Of a stretch of 64,000 nt of DNA, positions 46,276 through 56,400 are shown piece by piece. Every line of letters begins with the position of its first letter. Positions within the stretch are counted from its first letter, which is position 1. A program made the position numbers and the translations under genes. Origin of the DNA: Candidatus Nitrospira allomarina (GTDB taxonomy: Bacteria; Nitrospirota; Nitrospiria; Nitrospirales; UBA8639); assembly GCF_032050975.1 (NCBI RefSeq), contig NZ_CP116967.1, forward strand, positions 1-64,000, read 5' to 3'. Under the pieces are notes generated by a model. That model was given only the letters and a program-made list of their open reading frames with translations, did no database searches and had not been told where the DNA came from.

Positions 46276-46773
46276 TTAAGAGACAAGCAATGTAAAGGTG
46301 ACCTGTGCCCCTATCTGAACTTTGGCTTGGTCCACAAACCCAGCATTGGCTTCCACAATATAGCGTGCATCTTGCGGCGGGGGCCCATACCAGGGGCATT
46401 CTCTTTCGTTGCAGGGAAGAGCCCTTTCGACTATATGCACGACAACCTTACTCTCATCAACCCAAATCACATCAACAGGAAATTGAAACTCTTTTGTCCA
46501 GACCCGATGGGGACCAGAATTGTCAAAAATATAAATCATTCCCTCACCGGGAGGAAGAATATTTCTAAACGCTAATCCGAATAAAAGTTTTTCCGGTGTA
46601 TCAGCAACCTCTGCTTTCAACACCCCACCGCTGGGAAAATTTATATTGATGACTTGCGTCTGTTCGGGAGCATTAAACAATAGTGCACCGGAAATCAGGA
46701 ACAACGCCATTACCAAAAGAAAGAAAATTCGCTTTTTACTTGGGACCCCTTTACCTTGTAGAAAAGATAACAT
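46276..46773 (-). CDS. exported DUF192 family protein
   Basis: This 165-residue protein has a basic N-terminus and one helix (about 15-32). It then has a DUF192 domain recognisable by LKAEVADTPEKLLFGLAFR, GEGMIYIFDNSGPHRVWTKE and VDVIWVDESKVV. DUF192 proteins are small periplasmic or anchored proteins of unknown role. A Cys pair (LPCNERECPW) could bind metal. It leads the DUF192-Rieske-104 aa-transaminase run. Confidence 0.9.
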   Translation of the reverse strand: MLSFLQGKGVPSKKRIFFLLVMALFLISGALLFNAPEQTQVININFPSGGVLKAEVADTPEKLLFGLAFRNILPPGEGMIYIFDNSGPHRVWTKEFQFPVDVIWVDESKVVVHIVERALPCNERECPWYGPPPQDARYIVEANAGFVDQAKVQIGAQVTFTLLVS

Positions 46774-46862
46774 TGTTCTAAATATTTCCTTATTTTTCTA
46801 AAACCCTTTTGCCTCAAGCCTTGGGCCTTTGCTCTAGCGGCGCATTTCTATTATTTCGCGAT

Positions 46863-46908
46863 TTGCTCAAGAAACACACCCACGATAAGATATCATGTAA
46901 GTTGATAT
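46863..46908 (+). promoter_or_regulatory. weak promoter with overlapping palindrome
   Basis: TTGCTC (46863-46868) and TAAGAT (46886-46891) are 17 bases apart upstream of the 110-aa gene. ATATCA (46890-46895) and TGATAT (46903-46908) form an inverted repeat across the start region that could be an operator. Both calls are weak. Confidence 0.3.
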
Positions 46909-46995
46909 GATTTCAGCCAAGATGAAGGATGGCAAAAGAGCCTTGGCACCATCTCCCCCAAGGAAAAATCTTACTTCATACCATGGAGGCCTCGT

Positions 46996-47328
46996 ATGCG
47001 CTACCTCCCAAGTTTATTGCTCACGCTTTCTCTAGTTCTCTTTTCCTCTACCAGCACCTCTGCTTCCCCATCGATTTCTACGGCCATCGATCGGTTTGTC
47101 TCAAACCTCTACCCCAAGGGCAGCCATTACTTCTGGGTGATCAATAACACCACAACCGAGTCTCCCGAAGAAATGATTGTCGATCTCAACACTAGTGTCA
47201 GAAATTTACCGGAGGATGAACCGACGGAGAGTCGGTTTTTATTATTGGTTGTCGAAGGAGAACTGCTTGCGGCTCAGAAAATTCCGTTAAACGCTATTGT
47301 GGATTGTCAGAGTGACGAGGAAGTGTAG
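46996..47328 (+). CDS. small exported protein of unknown function
   Basis: This 110-residue protein has a signal peptide (MRYLPSLLLTLSLVLFSSTS) and a short mature part rich in beta-prone residues with NNTTTESPEEMIVDL and RFLLLVVEGELLA. A GGAGG lies six bases upstream of the ATG. I do not recognise the family. It converges with the small cupredoxin gene across a bidirectional terminator. Confidence 0.7.
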   Translation: MRYLPSLLLTLSLVLFSSTSTSASPSISTAIDRFVSNLYPKGSHYFWVINNTTTESPEEMIVDLNTSVRNLPEDEPTESRFLLLVVEGELLAAQKIPLNAIVDCQSDEEV

Positions 47329-47349
47329 TTAATAAACAAATTCAGGTAT

Positions 47350-47388
47350 AAAAAAGCCCCATCCTTTGAAATAGGATGGGGCTTTTTT
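47350..47388. terminator. bidirectional rho-independent terminator
   Basis: GCCCCATCCT (47356-47365) pairs with its complement (47373-47382) around seven bases. Six A precede and six T follow, so it can stop transcription from both the 110-aa gene (+) and the cupredoxin gene (-). Confidence 0.93.
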
Positions 47389-47413
47389 ATACAAAATTAC
47401 GTCCAAGCAATAG

Positions 47414-47911
47414 CTACTTGGTCAGAATCAATAACTGTCCACCCAGGTGGGCTGCATGTAATTGACACTTGTAGTTCAATAAATTGTTCGAGGTCACATA
47501 CGTGAGATCACTCATGGGAATACCGATATATTTGGTTTCCCCAGGTGCCAAAACCAGCTTAATATGCATCGACGTTGGAGCGGCAAAAGCTGAATCAGCG
47601 GAAAGCTCAAAACCATGTTCTTTGTCCATATTGTTGGTTACTTTGAACAAAATAGGTCTTCCTGCTCTCCCACCTGTCGCAGAGGCCACAAGACTCAAGA
47701 TGGATGTCGCGGGGTACCAGACTTTCTTTCCACCAATTTCCATGGCATTAAACTCAAGATCAACATCCAATTTTGTAAACGGCTGGCCCACGACTGACCC
47801 CGTTTCAAGGTCACCAATTTCCACACCACCGGACTGTAACGCAAATGCGCCTGAACTACCGACCGCAACGAAAACCGCACTTAAAAGGACGGATAGAAGC
47901 ACTCTGTGCAT
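47414..47911 (-). CDS. small periplasmic cupredoxin-like protein with CxxHxxH site
   Basis: This 165-residue protein has a signal peptide ending near Ala24. The domain from about 85 follows the cupredoxin pattern: NNMDKEHGFEL with His99, LAPGETKYIGI, then CQLHAAHLGG with Cys149, His152 and His155. Spacing matches amicyanin CxxHxxM but the axial Met is replaced by His. That would give unusual copper properties if the site binds copper. It is a single gene with its own terminator. The copper call is inference from motif spacing. Confidence 0.75.
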   Translation of the reverse strand: MHRVLLSVLLSAVFVAVGSSGAFALQSGGVEIGDLETGSVVGQPFTKLDVDLEFNAMEIGGKKVWYPATSILSLVASATGGRAGRPILFKVTNNMDKEHGFELSADSAFAAPTSMHIKLVLAPGETKYIGIPMSDLTYVTSNNLLNYKCQLHAAHLGGQLLILTK

Positions 47912-48404
47912 CGCCTACCTCCTCATGAGAAGCTGTTGATAATGAAGGTTTTACCTAAGAACGCAAGCCAATTTTCTGATTTATATGGTTTAAGTTTCAA
48001 CAAGAGGGTTGGTTATAGCATATGGCATTCTTCGACGCAAGAAGGTTTTTATCATTGTGATTCATGTCGGATAAAAACAAAAAAGTGCTTTCTAAGTTCC
48101 TTTCAGAAGAGAATCAAAGATTCCTCAACCATTTTTAAATAATTTTAAATAATTTCTTTGTGAAATAAGTCTTTTCTTCCATGGTGTCGGAGTTTTTGAG
48201 ACAAGAGATACTTTTTGTGACATTTTCCTCCTAATCTCAATGGACTTTTGTCTCCAATTTCTCCAATCACCTTACTTACAATAGCCCACCATGGATGAAT
48301 GGCCACTTTACAAATAAGCCCCAAAAGAACCATCAACAATACAAAGGGATGAATAGCGTCTCCTTGACTTTCTCTTGTGATAAACCCCACTAAATCGACA
48401 CTGA
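47912..48404. other. intergenic stretch with one doubtful small frame
   Basis: The only candidate is an 81-residue frame on the minus strand at 48145-48390. It has one hydrophobic stretch (FVLLMVLLGLICKVAI), a basic tail and a GTG start without a ribosome site. I cannot say it is a gene. No RNA gene or clear promoter was recognised. Confidence 0.3.
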
Positions 48405-49043
48405 TTATCCATGCACAAACATATTATGTTCCCGCTCCCATCCAATGGACGATTCAGGCCCATGTCCAGGTATTACGAGGGTACTTTCTTTAAGGGTGTA
48501 CAAACGCTCTCGAATCGATTGCTCAATTACCTGGCCATCTCCACCCCACAGGTCGGTTCTGCCAATTCCACCACGAAACAAGGTGTCTCCGGAAAACACC
48601 AGATTTTGGCTTTCAAAGAAAAAACATACCGACCCAGGAGTATGGCCAGGAGTATGGATCACGATTCCAGAATAGGAACCCACACGCACCTCTGATTCAT
48701 CTTTAATCCAGCGGTCCGGCGGAGGGGCAGGCACATATGGGATGCTGAACATTCGGCATTGAATTTCCAGCATGTCCCAAAGATTTTGATCCTGGGAATG
48801 CAAGTACAGAGGTGCCCCCGTCGCTTGCTTAATATGACCGGAGGCTAAAAAATGGTCAAAATGAGCATGGGTATGCAAAACGGAGGTGACGGTGAATCCC
48901 AGGGCATCAATTTCCTTGAGTATGCGCTCAGGATTCCCGCCTGGGTCCACCACAATGGCCTGCTTAGTTTCTTTGTCACCGATAATCGAACAATTACATG
49001 AAAGTGGAGGGACGGGGAAAGTTATCCGAATGAGCTGATTCAT
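48405..49043 (-). CDS. metallo-beta-lactamase-fold hydrolase, glyoxalase II type
   Basis: This 212-residue hydrolase has the zinc motif HTHAHFDH, then TPGHTPGSVCFF, FSGDTLFRGGIGRTD and VIPGHGPES, the set typical of small glyoxalase II/YcbL-like enzymes. It probably hydrolyses a thioester such as S-lactoylglutathione or a related thiol ester. There is no signal peptide. It is divergent from the coiled-coil lipoprotein gene. Confidence 0.93.
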   Translation of the reverse strand: MNQLIRITFPVPPLSCNCSIIGDKETKQAIVVDPGGNPERILKEIDALGFTVTSVLHTHAHFDHFLASGHIKQATGAPLYLHSQDQNLWDMLEIQCRMFSIPYVPAPPPDRWIKDESEVRVGSYSGIVIHTPGHTPGSVCFFFESQNLVFSGDTLFRGGIGRTDLWGGDGQVIEQSIRERLYTLKESTLVIPGHGPESSIGWEREHNMFVHG

Positions 49044-49276
49044 CGCGATCTCCTTAAAGCGGCACTGATAAGGCAGTGGATTAAACTTGAATGAACACCT
49101 ACTTTAGTGCAGATTTACACAATTTCCCACTGGAATTTCAGACAAATCCTCTTCTTTAAAATATGCCTCAATATTGAAGTTTGAAATAAGAACAGTTTAA
49201 GCCTAAAATACCTAATAAAAGGTACCCATTTGATCCAACCACAACACAATCTTCCCTACACGGATATGCTGAGCCG

Positions 49277-50143
49277 GTGAAAACTCAAGCATTCCAGCGC
49301 TGCCCAACATCCCAGCAGAGGCCAGATATTCTCCCCTGCCCAAGAAGCAAAGCCCTATTCATTGGTGCAGGGATGCTCATCTTTATGCTGATGGGTTGTC
49401 CTCAAAATAACTCCGGGCTTGAAGAAGAAAATATTCAGCTCAAAAAGCAGGCCATCAAACTGGAGTCGGTTATTCATTCCCTCCAAGAGGGAAACAAAGT
49501 TATGCAGCAACAAATCGACTTGCTGAATCAAGAATCTAGAAAAACTGCAGAATCCTATGAATCTCAGCTACGAGATGCAGAAGTGACCCACCAGGAACAA
49601 CTTCGAGACGCACAGGCTCAAATGGCTGAATTGGCGAATAGCCCAAAAAAAGATGGAGCCAGGATTAAAACCTTGGAACAAGAACACCGAAAGTTGGAAG
49701 GAGAAAACAAATGGCTCAGGAGCCAACGGGACCAGATGAGGAAGACACTGACTCTTCATCAAATTGGTGGTCAAAGTCAGGAGTTGCCGTTTCCCTATTC
49801 CTCGGCTTCAGAAATCATAGAAGGCGCACTCACAAAAAATGGCTATTCAATACTTGCCAGCATGCAAACAGATCAAAAGGCCGTCTATATTACTGATCGC
49901 AAAACGTCTCTTCCTCCTTCGCTGGAACTATCAGGCTTTCGCAACCAATACCTCCTCGCGATTGAGAAAGGACCTTCCGATCATACTACTATCTGGGTCC
50001 GTGCCGAATTTGAAAAACTTTCCAAAAACGGGCAGATGTTCTCAGCCCAGCAATCTGAAATCACCGACATCGAATTACGCCTCATTCAAGAAATCCATCA
50101 AGCCCTGTCTACCGGAGCGGCAGCCCAGGCCAAGAACTTTTAA
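49277..50143 (+). CDS. coiled-coil lipoprotein
   Basis: This 288-residue protein starts at GTG 49277. A lipobox-like LMGC (Cys41) follows the hydrophobic segment ALFIGAGMLIFMLMG, so it is a likely lipoprotein with an unusually long n-region. Residues about 47-150 form a long coiled coil rich in Glu, Gln and Lys. The C-terminal 110 residues are a small alpha/beta domain. I do not recognise the family. The role is probably structural, at the envelope. Confidence 0.78.
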   Translation: MKTQAFQRCPTSQQRPDILPCPRSKALFIGAGMLIFMLMGCPQNNSGLEEENIQLKKQAIKLESVIHSLQEGNKVMQQQIDLLNQESRKTAESYESQLRDAEVTHQEQLRDAQAQMAELANSPKKDGARIKTLEQEHRKLEGENKWLRSQRDQMRKTLTLHQIGGQSQELPFPYSSASEIIEGALTKNGYSILASMQTDQKAVYITDRKTSLPPSLELSGFRNQYLLAIEKGPSDHTTIWVRAEFEKLSKNGQMFSAQQSEITDIELRLIQEIHQALSTGAAAQAKNF

Positions 50144-50247
50144 ATTCCTGGCAAGCAGAAGCCCTCAACCCAGCATTCAACCAATCTACCCAAACTCCTT
50201 CTATCGACCAGGTCACTGAAAAACAGAACCAATTTTGCCGGTTACAG

Positions 50248-51759
50248 TCATGGGTTCGTCGATGGCCCCTGAGACGCGAGGAGATAGCCCTGGGCAAGCA
50301 ACTCGGCTTCCTGTTTGACAAGTGAACTCGCCCCAGGAAACACCTGACCGATAAATTCCACAAATACATTAATTTTGAGCAGGAAAAAATCATATTCGGA
50401 TTCAGATGTTCGAGGATGGGCAAACCAAAATTCAACGAATTGTTCCAAGGAAATCCCATATTGATCCAAAATAGCACAGGCACTGGGAAACATTACCTTC
50501 ACATCTCCACCCCATGAGAGAATCTCATATGGTAAATACTGAGTCGCATACACATGAAGCCCCTCCTTCATTTCGGCATCCCATTGGCTAGGAACATCCA
50601 GCCGGCCACTCAGGACTTCACTGACCAATGCCATGCATTCTCTATATTGGCGGGTTAATACATCACGAGTTTCCCGAGAAGGCTCGACGTTTTCTACTGG
50701 ACAGGTTGCTGCCTTCTGAAGATTTGTGGCGGGCGAAGGTACCCGAGCAGGCACATGCACAAAGGGCTCCATCATCTTCAATACCGTTTTCATTTCCCGA
50801 CAAATGAGCGGTATTGTCTTATTATCGACTTCTAAGGCGATGCCTTTCAGATTGAGTAGACGAGATTCCCTTATCACCCGAGCCAAAAGCATAAGTAATT
50901 CGTCCGGAATGGGAGCTTCATGGGCGTCGATCCAATCCGGAGGATTCTCAAATGGTCCTGACCCCACATGTGTCGGTATATGCGGATGGCAATCCAGACC
51001 TGCGATATGAATTTGGATCACTCTCTCCAGGGGAAATCTCTTAAGAAAATCTTCGAAAAATGATTCCAGGCACTGGTTCCGCCAAGCACCCGAATATCGA
51101 TAGACCGTCCAAACATGCCCTAGATCCAGGACCAACCCACAGGGCGCTTTGCCGGTAATGTTGGAGAAAAATTCTGCATACGGCATTTCACCCATCAAAA
51201 AATAGGTTAATGGTGGGTTCTCCAAAAGCAGCAATGGCGAATTAGCCTGGGGCCCCCATGCACATTCATCAAGCTGCAACTGAACGTTCCACGCCTGGTA
51301 AGCCGTAATGTCAGCAGAAGCTCTGGTAAAAACAGGAGGCAAATAGGTCCCAAATGAAAGACCGGCTATTTCTTTGGCCGCACATTCTTGATTGACCCAA
51401 TGAGCCTTTAACATTCGAAGATTGCAGGCGATAGCCCGTAATCGCCCTTGAGAATTGTATGCGGTGTCCCAATCAGGTTGCGTGACCCAAACCCCTTCGG
51501 CATGGTAAGCCAAAGGAGTGTCAGGAAACCGAGCTCGAACCATCTCCAAAGCTTCAGAAGCCGCATGAAAAATTTCAAGATAACCCATAGGGATTTGTTC
51601 ACGTCGAAGTTCCTGATACAAGTCAAAGACATCAGGAGAATACACATCCACCGATAAGCCCACACCCAGAAATGGAATCCTGCCTGCGCGCCGAAGAAAC
51701 TCTTCATGGACAGCCTCTCGACGTGATGGGTCGGTTGAATAGCTCAAACGTTTCTTCAT
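50248..51759 (-). CDS. DUF692 family protein with C-terminal extension
   Basis: This 503-residue protein has a TIM-barrel DUF692 domain in the first 330 residues, with LGVGLSVDVY, YHAEGVWV, LLLENPP, LVLDLGHVW, QIHIAGLDCH and DAHEAPIPDE. Characterised relatives (MbnB, TglH) are iron enzymes that modify cysteine or peptide precursors. The metal-ligand His/Asp/Glu pattern is present. The last 150 residues are an extension with no recognised domain. No obvious substrate peptide gene lies next to it, although the 265-base space upstream was checked. Confidence 0.85.
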   Translation of the reverse strand: MKKRLSYSTDPSRREAVHEEFLRRAGRIPFLGVGLSVDVYSPDVFDLYQELRREQIPMGYLEIFHAASEALEMVRARFPDTPLAYHAEGVWVTQPDWDTAYNSQGRLRAIACNLRMLKAHWVNQECAAKEIAGLSFGTYLPPVFTRASADITAYQAWNVQLQLDECAWGPQANSPLLLLENPPLTYFLMGEMPYAEFFSNITGKAPCGLVLDLGHVWTVYRYSGAWRNQCLESFFEDFLKRFPLERVIQIHIAGLDCHPHIPTHVGSGPFENPPDWIDAHEAPIPDELLMLLARVIRESRLLNLKGIALEVDNKTIPLICREMKTVLKMMEPFVHVPARVPSPATNLQKAATCPVENVEPSRETRDVLTRQYRECMALVSEVLSGRLDVPSQWDAEMKEGLHVYATQYLPYEILSWGGDVKVMFPSACAILDQYGISLEQFVEFWFAHPRTSESEYDFFLLKINVFVEFIGQVFPGASSLVKQEAELLAQGYLLASQGPSTNP

Positions 51760-52024
51760 TTCAGGGACTTAAGAAGCATTAGGAAGGAACAATTTCCGAG
51801 GAGGACATTTAAAAAATGCCCGTCCGGCAAGCTCAAAATTACAAGAACGAAGAAGGATTAGGAAGGAGGCGTGATCACAGCCGCGTGGCGAACGCGCTGG
51901 GGTTGCCATTGTTCGCTACTTTTTCTTTATTGTCAGTAGCAGAACACTCACACCCATCGCTTACACTTCCCAAGAGTCTTCTAAGATCAGTCGAAGGCGC
52001 AAAACCTCCGGGAAGGACCTGAAA

Positions 52025-53464
52025 TTAGGACGCTCGAGACGCTCGAAAGGATTGTCCGGCTTGGAGATACCGGTGAATCCCGGCCGCAGACTTTCTTCCT
52101 TCTGCAATTGCCCAGACAATCAGTGACGCACCCCGCTTGGTGTCTCCGGTGGCAAACACCCCATCCACACTAGTCATGAAGTGTTCATCAACGGCAACAT
52201 TCCCTCGAGGATCATATTGAAGCCCAAAAGAATCCAGGAGGCCGTTCTTCACCGGCCCGATAAACCCCATCGCCAACAACACCAGGTCCACATTTATCTT
52301 GATCTCGGACCCCGGCACAGGAACCACCTTCCCATTCTCAAAATTCACACGGGTCGCATGCAAACTAGTCAGATGTCCGTTTTCCCCTGAAAATTTTGTG
52401 GTGGCAATACTCCATTCACGATCACACCCTTCCTCGTGGGCATGAGACGTTCGTAATTGCATCGGCCATAAGGGCCATGGTGTCGACACAGCCCGAGTCG
52501 GTGGCGGTTGGGGTAGTAACTCGAATTGATGGGCTTCCAGGCACCCTTGACGATGAGCCGTTCCCAGACAATCTGAGCCGGTATCACCACCACCAATAAT
52601 GACCACCCGTTTGCCCTGAGCCGATATGTGCTCCCCAGGAACGGTATCCCCGGCCACTCGCTTATTCTGCTGGGTCAGATAGTCCATGGCGAGATGAACG
52701 CCTTTAAGGTCTCTCCCTGGAACCGGCAATTCTCTCGGTTGCTCAGCTCCCATTGCAAGTAACACGGCATCATATTCATGACGGAGGTCCTGAACGGTGG
52801 CGTCCACACCCACACACACGCCAGTCTGAAACGTCACACCCTCCTTTCGCATTTGCTCCAAACGCCGGTCTAATACCCACTTCTCCATTTTGAAATCCGG
52901 GATTCCATAGCGAAGCAAGCCTCCAATCCGATCAGCCTTCTCCAAAACTGTGACTTCATGCCCCGTCCGGGCTAATTGTTGTGCCGCGGCCAATCCTGCT
53001 GGACCCGACCCGACAATCGCAACGCGCTTCCCGGAAGAACCAACCGGTAACACCGGTTCGACCCAACCTTCCTCAAATCCTTTATCAATAATATTCCATT
53101 CAATGACACGAATGGAGACCGGATCGCTATTAATGCCTAACACACATGCCGATTCGCATGGAGCCGGACATAGGCGCCCGGTGAACTCAGGAAAGTTATT
53201 GGTCGCATGAAGCGCTTTAAGGGCATCTTTCCATCGACCTCGATGCACGAGATCATTCCATTCCGGGATCAAATTTTCCACAGGACAACCGGCGGGACTT
53301 TGGCAAAATGGCACACCACAGTCCATACAGCGGGCCCCTTGAACTTTTAACTTTTCGTCCGGAAATGGGTCATACAATTCCTTCCAATCTAGAACCCGCT
53401 CCGCAACCGGCCGTCGTTGAGGTCCTTCCCGTTTATATTTCAAAAACCCACGAGGATCAGCCAC
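52025..53464 (-). CDS. gltD: glutamate synthase small subunit
   Basis: GltD transfers electrons from NADPH to GltB. The 479-residue protein has the N-terminal [4Fe-4S] cysteine regions CMDCGVPFC...CPVEN and CPAPCESAC, an FAD-binding [14 protein letters not shown] and an NADPH-binding [13 protein letters not shown]. The length is normal. It overlaps the end of gltB by eight bases, so the two are coupled. Confidence 0.98.
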   Translation of the reverse strand: MADPRGFLKYKREGPQRRPVAERVLDWKELYDPFPDEKLKVQGARCMDCGVPFCQSPAGCPVENLIPEWNDLVHRGRWKDALKALHATNNFPEFTGRLCPAPCESACVLGINSDPVSIRVIEWNIIDKGFEEGWVEPVLPVGSSGKRVAIVGSGPAGLAAAQQLARTGHEVTVLEKADRIGGLLRYGIPDFKMEKWVLDRRLEQMRKEGVTFQTGVCVGVDATVQDLRHEYDAVLLAMGAEQPRELPVPGRDLKGVHLAMDYLTQQNKRVAGDTVPGEHISAQGKRVVIIGGGDTGSDCLGTAHRQGCLEAHQFELLPQPPPTRAVSTPWPLWPMQLRTSHAHEEGCDREWSIATTKFSGENGHLTSLHATRVNFENGKVVPVPGSEIKINVDLVLLAMGFIGPVKNGLLDSFGLQYDPRGNVAVDEHFMTSVDGVFATGDTKRGASLIVWAIAEGRKSAAGIHRYLQAGQSFRASRAS

Positions 53465-56400
53465 GGGTCACCGCCTCACGTTTCCGTTGAGCATGCTCTT
53501 TGGCCAAAGCCGTTTTCCGTTCCTGCAGCACTCGCTTGTAATCACTCGGCATGACTTTGACAAATTTCGGCAACATCATATCCCACGATTCCAGCACCCG
53601 CTTGGCATTGACACTTTGGGTGTGCCGAAAATGGGCTTCAATCATCGCACGTAGGGTCTGTTGGTCTTCGGATGACACGACAGGCTCTAATTCCACCATG
53701 CCCATATTGCAACGTGCAGGGAATTGTCCATCCTCATCTAAGACATAAGCGTCCCCTCCGGACATCCCTGCTGCAAAATTTCGTCCCGTTTTCCCCAGAA
53801 CCACCACCACCCCCCCGGTCATATATTCACACCCATGATCGCCGGTTCCATCGATAACAGCTCGTGCGCCACTATTCCGAACAGCAAACCGTTCTCCCGC
53901 AATGCCATAAAAATACCCTTCACCACCAGTCGCCCCATATAAGGACGTGTTCCCGATCAGAATCGTGTCTTCCGGCAAATACGTCACCCCTTTCGGGGGA
54001 ACTACAATAATGGTTCCTCCAGAGAGGCCCTTTCCCAAATAGTCATTCGATTCACCTTCCAGAGTCAGCGTAATACCCTTTGACAAAAATGCTCCAAAGG
54101 ATTGTCCGGCCGATCCGGTAAATTTAATCCGAATCGTGTCGGGAGGAAGCCCTTCCGGCCCATACCGGCGTGCAATGTGGCTTGACAGAACAGTACCGGT
54201 GGTCCGGTTCACATTTCGTATGGGCAGATCCAGCGAAACAGGGTCACCCCGGTCAATGGCAGATTGACACAATTCTACCAATTGATTATCTAAAATTTCT
54301 TTCAGACCGTGATCTTGTGCTTGCACACAGGAGGTGGCCACTTCAGGTCCGACATTCGGCTTCACCAATAACGGAGATAAATCCAATCCTTTGGCTTTCC
54401 AATGATCCACAGCTTTTTGCACTTTGAGCTTGTCCACCCGTCCGATCATCTCGCGCATGGTCCTAAATCCGAGTTTTGCCATCAGGGAACGGATCTCTTC
54501 TGCCACAAACATAAAGAAGTTCACAACATGTTCTGGTTTTCCCGTAAATTGTTTTCGTAACTCCTCATCTTGGGTAGCCACTCCTACCGGACAGGTATTG
54601 AGGTGGCATTTCCTCATCATGATGCATCCTTCAACAATGAGGGGGGCCGTGGAAAAACCGAACTCTTCCGCTCCCAAAAGGGTTGCAATGACCACATCAC
54701 GCCCAGTTTTCATTTGGCCGTCGGTTTCCACTCGAATTCGTCCACGCAGATTATTGAGCACGAGCGTCTGATGGGTTTCCGCCAGACCTAATTCCCAGGG
54801 GACTCCCGCGTACTTAATGGACGATAAGGGAGACGCCCCCGTTCCTCCGGAATCTCCACTTATGAGAACCTTATCGGCATGAGCCTTTGCCACGCCTGCA
54901 GCCACGGTTCCAACTCCGACCTCTGCCACGAGTTTTACGGAAATCGCGGCTTCAGGATTGGAATTTTTAAGGTCGAAAATGAGTTGTTTCAGATCTTCAA
55001 TGGAATAAATATCATGATGGGGAGGAGGAGAGATCAGTTGCACGCCAGGCGTGGAATAGCGAAGTTTGGCAATAAATTCATCGACTTTGTGTCCCGGCAA
55101 TTGCCCGCCCTCGCCGGGCTTGGCACCCTGGGCCATTTTAATTTGTAACTCCTTGGCATTCACCAGGTAATGCGCCGTTACCCCAAAACGACCCGATGCC
55201 ACTTGCTTAATATAAGAATTCTTGGAATCGCCGTTCGGCAAAGGTGTAAATCGCTCCGGATCCTCACCACCTTCGCCGGTATTGCTTTTGGCGCCTATGC
55301 GATTCATGGCAATGGCCAAAGTCTCATGCGCTTCTTTGCTGATTGCCCCAAACGACATGGCTCCGGTGGTAAATCGCTTCACAATTTCGCTGGCAGGCTC
55401 CACGTCTTCAAGAGCGACCGGTTCGCCCGCCCAGTTAAACTCAAACAGTCCGCGAAGATTGGAGCGCCGTTGATCCTCTTTATTCACCAGGGCTGAAAAA
55501 TCCGCATAGGCTTTGGCATCATTCGCCCGCGAGGCATGCTGAAGTTTGTAAATGGTTTCAGGATTCCAATTATGGTGCTCTCCCTGAATCCGGTAATGAA
55601 TCTCGCCGCCAAAATCTAGATGCCGCATGGGGACCGGACGATACGCCAGCGCATGTCGGCGCAAGGTCTCTTCCCCCACCTCACTGAGACCAATTCCTTC
55701 GATCCGTGAAGCCGTTCCGGTAAAGAACCGATCAATCAGTTCGCTATTCAGGCCAATGGCCTCAAAAATTTGAGCTCCACAATAGGACTGGACTGTGGAA
55801 ATTCCCATCTTCGAGAATATTTTCAGCAATCCTTTATTGACCGCCTTAATGAACTTTGATTCAGCCGTTGCCGCATCCACGCTTTCAGGAAAATACCCTT
55901 CCCGTTCCATATCCACGAGGGACTCAAACACCAAATAAGGATTGATGGCCCCGGCTCCATAACCGATAAGACAGGCGAAATGATGCACATCACGCGGTTC
56001 ACCTGTTTCCAGAATCAGGCCGACCTCTGTCCGGGTTTCTTCTCGAACCAGATGATGATGCACAGCCGAAACACCTAATAGACTAGGAATGGGCGCCCAC
56101 TCGGCATTGACGCCTCTATCGCTCAAAATAAGAAACTTTTCGCCATCCTTAATGGCTTTTGAGGCTTGCTGGCATAATTGATCAAGAGCGGCCGCCATGC
56201 CCTCTGGTCCTTCCACAACTTTAAAAAGCAAGGACAGTGTCTTACTTTTAAAGTGAGGATCCCCAATCATGCGAATCTTTTGCAGATCAACATTGCTAAG
56301 GATCGGTTGCTGCAATTTGATTCTTCGGCATGCCTCTGGAATCTCTGCAATGACATTCGGTTTTGGCCCGATGTTGGTGACAAGAGACATCACCAGATGC

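Noticed and set aside
48145-48390. An 81-codon minus-strand frame after the glyoxalase-II-like gene
   Set aside because: GTG start without a ribosome site; one hydrophobic stretch is not enough to call a gene.
51816-52022. A 68-codon plus-strand frame between the DUF692 and gltD genes
   Set aside because: No ribosome site, odd composition and no recognised domain; considered as a possible DUF692 substrate peptide but it has no cysteine and no peptide-precursor features.
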